A DNA stretch of 33,887 nucleotides from Moorena sp. SS36440bin_2 (lineage in GTDB: Bacteria; Cyanobacteriota; Cyanobacteriia; Cyanobacteriales; Coleofasciculaceae), in assembly GCA_011524395.1 (NCBI GenBank), contig WTKN01000280.1, positions 1 to 33,887 of the forward strand, in the 5' to 3' direction. Under the pieces are notes generated by a model, which was not told the origin of the DNA, did no database searches, and worked only from the letters and a program-made list of their open reading frames with translations. Position numbers and translations under genes: made by a program. Of the stretch, positions 32,586 through 33,887 are shown one piece after another (position 1 is the first letter of the stretch; each line of letters starts with the position of its first letter).

Positions 32586-33425
32586 ATGAAAATTGGTATT
32601 GTAGGACTGGGATTGATGGGTGGGTCCCTGGGATTGGACTTGAGAGCACAAGGTCACCAGGTCTTGGGAGTCTCTCGTCAACCAAAAACCTGTCAATTCG
32701 CACGTGTTCACGGCATTGTTGATGATGCGAGTATTGAATTAAGTATCCTAGGCACAGCAGAGGTTGTGTTTATCTGCACCCCAATAGCCGCGATCGCCTC
32801 TACTGTCAAGAATTTAGTCAACTATCTTAACAAGGATACCGTAATCACTGATATTGGTTCGGTCAAAATGCCAGTGGTTAGAGAAATGGCTCCCCTGTGG
32901 GAAAATTTTGTAGGTGGTCATCCGATGTCAGGAACGGAACACAGTGGTGTGGAAGCTGCGGTGTCGAATCTATTTGTCGGAAACCCTTACGTACTGACGC
33001 CCATTGAGACAACACCACCACCAGCACTTAAGAAGGTGGTGGAAATTGTGCGATCGCTTAAGTCATTGGTTTACATCACAAGCCCGGAAAACCATGACCA
33101 AGCGGTAGCATGGATTTCTCATCTACCGGTGATGGCGAGTAGCAGTTTGATTGATGCTTGTATGCAGGAGACTGACCCAGTGGTGTTGAGCTTAGCCCAA
33201 CAGTTAGCTAGTTCTGGTTTTCGTGATACTAGCCGTGTCGGAGGTGGTAATCCAGAACTGGGAGTAATGATGGCTCGTTACAATCACGAGTCGATAATGC
33301 GTACGCTTTTAGGGTATCGCGATCGCCTTGACCAGATAATTGAGATGATTGAACAGGAAGATTGGTCAAGTCTGGAAAAAATCTTTGAAACTACTCACGT
33401 AGCGCGGAAAAAATTTGTTTCGTGA
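32586..33425 (+). CDS. tyrA: Prephenate/arogenate dehydrogenase
   Basis: The 279-residue protein of tyrosine biosynthesis begins with the NAD(P)-binding MKIGIVGLGLMGGSLGLDLR (GxGxxG at 7-12), with SRQ at 30-32 after strand two, which favours NADP+. GGHPMSGTEHSG (110-121) contains His112, the catalytic His reported in a cyanobacterial arogenate dehydrogenase. SLAQQLASSGFRDTSRVGGGNPELG is the substrate block. Length and motifs fit the short cyanobacterial form, which usually uses arogenate. No ACT domain is present. Promoter is shared with the divergent pentapeptide gene. ATG at 32586 is directly preceded by GAGAGACA. Confidence 0.95.
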   Translation: MKIGIVGLGLMGGSLGLDLRAQGHQVLGVSRQPKTCQFARVHGIVDDASIELSILGTAEVVFICTPIAAIASTVKNLVNYLNKDTVITDIGSVKMPVVREMAPLWENFVGGHPMSGTEHSGVEAAVSNLFVGNPYVLTPIETTPPPALKKVVEIVRSLKSLVYITSPENHDQAVAWISHLPVMASSSLIDACMQETDPVVLSLAQQLASSGFRDTSRVGGGNPELGVMMARYNHESIMRTLLGYRDRLDQIIEMIEQEDWSSLEKIFETTHVARKKFVS

Positions 33426-33650
33426 CTTTGTTTAGTTTTTTATTAAGCTAATTAAAAAGCGATCGCACTATGGAACATAAATAATTTATAATCCTGACAT
33501 TCAATAGCCAATTTCCATTTTGGTTTCTCTGAAACCTTTGCTGTAGGGATGATTTATTAGTTGAACTATGGGGGATCATTCAGAGGTTATTTAATAATAT
33601 AATGATTTTAAGAGTTTTGTATAATCGGCATCTTGCCCGTTCCTTACAGT
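33426..33650. other. AT-rich tail after tyrA, no gene
   Basis: About 225 bases without coding signal. TTTTTTATTAAGCTAATTAA-type palindromic AT sequence near 33436-33460 overlaps a HIP1 octamer at 33460-33467. Confidence 0.5.
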
Positions 33651-33691
33651 GCGGTTGCCGTTGGCGAATTTAATTCACCAACGGCAACCGC
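33651..33691. repeat. 14-bp perfect stem hairpin with palindromic loop
   Basis: GCGGTTGCCGTTGG (33651-33664) pairs with CCAACGGCAACCGC (33678-33691). The loop CGAATTTAATTCA is itself almost a palindrome (GAATT/AATTC). The core TTGGCGAATTTAATTC is shared with the 29-bp repeats at 2479 and 3132. No T-run follows closely. After it (33692-33887) only a 30-codon open stretch near 33740-33830 was noted, too weak to call. Confidence 0.9.
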
Positions 33692-33887
33692 AGCTTTATT
33701 CTTTGGCATCAATTAATTGGGAGATTGGGAAGACGATAGGCATCAAAACCTTTACAGATCTTTGCTGAAGCAATAGATGCTTTTCCCAGTGCCATCTCTT
33801 GCCGTTTTGTTCATTGGCTCCGTGAAAAATACGGCTAGCAGGGCGACAGAGGTAGGGGAAAGCTAGATGTAGCATAAGATACAGCCA

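Noticed and set aside
33740-33832. Open stretch with LQIFAEAIDAFPSAI and HWLREKYG
   Set aside because: Thirty codons without start or ribosome site, and no firm family match; too little to call a gene or pseudogene.

Overview
The window looks like chromosomal DNA of a filamentous, large-genome cyanobacterium. Palindromic GCGATCGC (HIP1) octamers are scattered through many genes, several families are typically cyanobacterial (SelD fused to an NADH-dehydrogenase-like flavoprotein, DUF2887 nuclease-like protein, pentapeptide-repeat and WD40 proteins, eukaryotic-type kinases), and the intergenic spaces hold short GC-rich repeats containing GCAGCGCGGTCTTGGGG and CATGAGCGACTGC of a kind I associate with Moorena-like genomes. 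The genus is recall, not proof.

Layout. 0.1-2.4 kb: telomere-like heptamers, a DUF2887/Rpn-type gene and rlmN. 2.4-3.8 kb: a repeat-rich island with a small zinc-ribbon gene bounded by 29-bp inverted repeats, then an AT-rich gene-free stretch. 3.8-9.7 kb: a glycan locus with a GT4 glycosyltransferase, a transposase remnant, a sulfotransferase killed by five in-frame stops, a GT10 fucosyltransferase-like gene and two tandem paralogous GT8-like genes. 9.7-13.7 kb (minus strand): a small membrane peptide and a phnD-phnC-phnE type ABC importer with a double-length permease and a perfect operator-like palindrome in front of phnD. 14.0-19.9 kb: the SelD fusion, then folK, a short-chain dehydrogenase and a divergent dihydropteroate-synthase-like gene, ending at a strong terminator, with a convergent Nudix gene. 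A 191-bp MITE-like element lies inside this pterin-flavoured group. 20.3 kb: tRNA-Asn(GTT).

20.5-24.4 kb: two divergent membrane-anchored Ser/Thr kinases, one with a degenerate repeat linker and a helical C-terminus, one with pentapeptide repeats. 24.8-26.2 kb: a predicted XendoU-type endoribonuclease joined to a lamin-tail domain, the most unusual protein here. 26.3-28.0 kb: an orphan terminator, 86-bp tandem repeats apparently split by a repeat insertion, an excisionase-type HTH gene and a small HNH gene. 28.0-33.4 kb: a membrane-anchored SASA/CE6 esterase, a secreted trypsin-like protease with seven WD40 repeats, a pentapeptide protein with an unknown C-terminal domain, and tyrA. The last 460 bases hold a long hairpin and no convincing gene.

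The best candidates for new biology are the XendoU-lamin-tail protein, the folK/SDR/divergent-DHPS neighbourhood, and the palindrome-controlled phn-type importer. None can be proved from sequence alone. Family assignments come from motif reading; no database search was run.
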